36,049 nucleotides of DNA, from assembly GCA_026225455.1 (NCBI GenBank), contig JAMFSV010000010.1, positions 1 through 36,049 of the forward strand, written 5' to 3'. Source of the stretch: Burkholderiales bacterium (GTDB lineage Bacteria > Pseudomonadota > Gammaproteobacteria > Burkholderiales > Burkholderiaceae). The first letter of the stretch is position 1, and the number at the start of each line of letters is the position of its first letter. Position numbers and translations under genes: made by a program. Shown piece by piece: positions 34,304-36,049 of this stretch. The notes beneath the pieces were generated by a model. That model saw nothing but the letters and a program-made list of their open reading frames with translations. It had not been told where the DNA came from and did no database searches.

Positions 34304-35254
34304 TCAGCCGCGCGGGTGATGTTGCTGATGCAGGGTTTTCAAACGTTCGCGGGCGACGTGGGTATAAATCTGGGTGGTTGAAATATCGGCATGTCCCAAC
34401 AACAGTTGCACCACCCGCAAATCGGCGCCGTGGTTCAGCAGGTGAGTGGCAAACGCATGCCGCATGGTGTGCGGCGACAGCGGCGCGTTGATGTCGGCCA
34501 AACGGGCGTAACGTTTGATCAAGTACCAGAAGGCCTGGCGCGTCATGCCCTCGCCGCGATTGGTAACAAACAGCGCGTCGGCGGCGCGCGCGCCCAGCAA
34601 CTCAGGCCGCGACTCTTGCAGATAACGCGTAAGCCAGCCATGCGCTTCGGCGCCGAATGGAATCAAGCGTTCTTTCGAGCCTTTGCCCATCACCCGCACG
34701 ACACCATCGTTCAGCCCGACCTCGACCGTCTTGAGCAGCACCAGTTCGGAAACGCGCAAGCCGCTGGCATACATCAGTTCGAGCATGGTGCGGTCGCGCA
34801 GGCCCAAGGTGGTGTCCAGATTCGGCGCGTTGAGCAAAGCCTCGACCTGAGATTCGGACAGGGTCGAGGGAAACCTGACCGGCTGGCGCGCCGCCCGCAT
34901 TTTAAGGGTGGGGTCGAGCGTCAGCCGATGTTCGCGCAAAGCCCAGGCAAAATAACGGCGCAACACCGACAGGCGGCGATTCGAGGTGGTCGCTTTATCG
35001 GCGCGCCGCACCGCGAAATAAGCCATCAAACCGGCTTCGTCCAAGGCATCCAGCGCAAGCGCGCGTTGCGTTGCCAGCCACTGAGCCAAGAGGCGTAAAT
35101 CGCGGCGATACGCTTCCAGCGTGTTGGCGGACAAACCATGCTCGAGCCAGATCGCATCGCAAAAGGTATCGATCCCGTTCAGGCTGGCGCGATAAGCCGG
35201 CGTATCCGGCTCCTCGGCATCGGCAAGGCCGGGCGTGGATGGGGCGGCGCTCAT
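34304..35254 (-). CDS. xerD: Site-specific tyrosine recombinase XerD
   Basis: A 316-residue tyrosine recombinase that, with XerC, resolves chromosome dimers at dif. The catalytic residues are complete: Arg167 (ASGLRVSEL), Lys191 (GKGSKER), His262 and Arg265 (HTMRHAFATHLL), His288 (LLGHADISTTQIYTHV) and Tyr297. The N-terminal SAM-like core-binding domain spans about residues 26-110. An extension of about 20 residues, rich in Pro, Ala and Glu, precedes it. The ATG overlaps the stop of ogt by four bases, so the two are coupled. Its place in the ogt-xerD-ybaK housekeeping order, rather than beside phage genes, supports XerD over an integrase. Confidence 0.95.
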   Translation of the reverse strand: MSAAPSTPGLADAEEPDTPAYRASLNGIDTFCDAIWLEHGLSANTLEAYRRDLRLLAQWLATQRALALDALDEAGLMAYFAVRRADKATTSNRRLSVLRRYFAWALREHRLTLDPTLKMRAARQPVRFPSTLSESQVEALLNAPNLDTTLGLRDRTMLELMYASGLRVSELVLLKTVEVGLNDGVVRVMGKGSKERLIPFGAEAHGWLTRYLQESRPELLGARAADALFVTNRGEGMTRQAFWYLIKRYARLADINAPLSPHTMRHAFATHLLNHGADLRVVQLLLGHADISTTQIYTHVARERLKTLHQQHHPRG

Positions 35255-35721
35255 GTGTAGCTGACACCCTCATGCGCCAGCAGCCAGCGTTTGATACTGC
35301 GAAAATAACCATCGCCGTCATGATTGGAAAACCCGCCTATACCCGATGACGACACCACCCGGTGGCAAGGAATCAACAAGGGAAAATAGTTGGCGCCGCA
35401 GGCCTGGCCGACGGCGCGCGGCGCACTGCCGATGCGCCGCGCCACTTGGCCGTAGGTCAGCACCGTGCCGCAGGGAATTTCGCTGATCGCCTGCCACACC
35501 CGCTGCTGAAAAGCGGTGCCGACCGTTTCGATAGGCAAGTCGAACGGACTCACCGCATGCGCCAGATAGCTTTCGATTTGCTTCACGGCGCGTTTGGCCA
35601 GCGCACTATCGGGCGCCAGTTCAGGAGTCTGTTCAGGCAGGTAAAGAATCTGCTTGAGCACGCCGTCGGCAATGCGGATACCCACCTTGCCGAACGGGAC
35701 TTCGATTACCGCGTTATACAT
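35251..35721 (-). CDS. ogt: Methylated-DNA-[protein]-cysteine S-methyltransferase
   Basis: A 156-residue suicide DNA-repair protein that takes the methyl group from O6-methylguanine onto a cysteine. The start at ATG 35721 has a strong aaggag six bases upstream; the in-frame GTG at 35745 is upstream of that site. The acceptor is Cys119 in the family motif PCHRVV. Preceding blocks are GTAFQQRVWQAISEIPCGTV and TYGQVARRIGSAPRAVGQAC, which form the DNA-binding helix-turn-helix and Asn hinge. There is no Ada-like N-terminal zinc domain, so this is a stand-alone Ogt-type protein. It is coupled to xerD by a four-base overlap. Confidence 0.94.
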   Translation of the reverse strand: MYNAVIEVPFGKVGIRIADGVLKQILYLPEQTPELAPDSALAKRAVKQIESYLAHAVSPFDLPIETVGTAFQQRVWQAISEIPCGTVLTYGQVARRIGSAPRAVGQACGANYFPLLIPCHRVVSSSGIGGFSNHDGDGYFRSIKRWLLAHEGVSYT

Positions 35722-35766
35722 CTGCTTCTCCTTTGCGTCTTGCACCTCGCGACCCTGGGCCGATCA

Positions 35767-36048
35767 CTATTCTATGCCAGCCAGGGCCCAGACGACGTGC
35801 TCTCTGACCAAGGCCGACGGATCTTGCAAACGGGCCTGCAAAGCGGCCACCAACGCGCGCCGGATCGGCTCATCGAGCGGTCCGCGCAAAGCATTGCCCA
35901 GTGCCACGGCAAGATTGCGCAACCAGCGTTCGTGGCCGATGCGGCGGATCGCCGAACCGGCCAGCCGGCTGTCGAACTGCTCCGCGCTCCAGGCGAATAA
36001 ATCGAGCAAGGAAGCGCGGTCCAGGCCGTGGCGCACGTCGAAATCGGC
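35767..36048 (-). CDS. queG: Epoxyqueuosine reductase, C-terminal part (cut by window end)
   Basis: The frame remains open to the window end, and the 93 visible residues before the stop codon are the C-terminus only. The sequence DVRHGLDRASLLDLFAWSAE, then GSAIRRIGHERWLRNLAVAL and ALVREHVVWALAGIE is the HEAT-like C-terminal domain of QueG, which reduces epoxyqueuosine to queuosine in tRNA using cobalamin and 4Fe-4S clusters. The iron-sulfur and cobalamin parts lie beyond the window. The gene is on the same strand as ogt, 45 bases upstream of it, and the order queG-ogt-xerD fits that in related genomes. Confidence 0.85.
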   Translation of the reverse strand, partial: ADFDVRHGLDRASLLDLFAWSAEQFDSRLAGSAIRRIGHERWLRNLAVALGNALRGPLDEPIRRALVAALQARLQDPSALVREHVVWALAGIE

Positions 36049-36049
36049 C

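Noticed and set aside
34304-35254. Integrase of a mobile element
   Set aside because: The full XerD-type sequence and its housekeeping neighbours (ogt, ybaK, plsY) indicate the chromosomal recombinase; no attachment-site duplication was seen.

Overview
The window looks like a chromosomal segment of a betaproteobacterium of the Burkholderiaceae/Burkholderiales type. GC is high overall. From about 18.5 kb onward the order sodB, xseA, lpxK, Trm112-like, kdsB, adk, SDR, sirB1-like, murJ, rpsT, DUF3579, argF, YdjM-like, murB, yajQ, plsY, ybaK, xerD, ogt, queG matches, from memory, the conserved order in Burkholderia-like genomes. I cannot name a species from sequence alone. No tRNA, rRNA, CRISPR array or insertion sequence was recognised.

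Region 1 (1-15.7 kb) is accessory. A 14-kb minus-strand cluster reads 15394 to 1469: a GNAT acetyltransferase, a DUF6916-like small protein, a phage-tail-collar (MdpB-like) protein, and a 2065-residue surface or secreted protein. The large protein has an LEPR motif, a DUF4347 domain, ten tandem domains of about 134 residues and a C-terminal cadherin-like domain. Next come a TolC-like outer-membrane lipoprotein, a short periplasmic adaptor, a GAF-like/adaptor fusion, and a PqqD-like/M50 protease/adaptor fusion. No ABC-transporter ATPase is present. The export part therefore resembles a type I secretion system whose inner-membrane position is taken by a YydH-like M50 metalloprotease fused to an adaptor. 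Facing the cluster's 3' end is a two-lobed retropepsin-like aspartic protease with a PDZ domain, cut by the window start. A 312-bp AT-rich stretch (about 29% GC over its central 240 bp) precedes the cluster and probably holds its promoter.

Region 2 (15.7-18.5 kb) holds an SDR oxidoreductase, a decayed fragment of a quinone-oxidoreductase-like gene, a membrane-anchored glutaredoxin and an ArsP/DUF318-type permease.

Region 3 (18.5-36 kb) is core housekeeping. It covers superoxide defence (sodB), DNA repair and recombination (xseA, xerD, ogt), lipopolysaccharide synthesis (lpxK, kdsB), nucleotide and arginine metabolism (adk, argF), peptidoglycan synthesis (murJ, murB), phospholipid synthesis (plsY) and translation (rpsT, ybaK, queG). 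Several intergenic spaces carry unexplained structure: a cluster of DnaA-box-like sites beside an AT-rich tract between xseA and lpxK, a predicted three-way-junction fold upstream of adk, and an 18-bp perfect inverted repeat spanning the argF stop codon.
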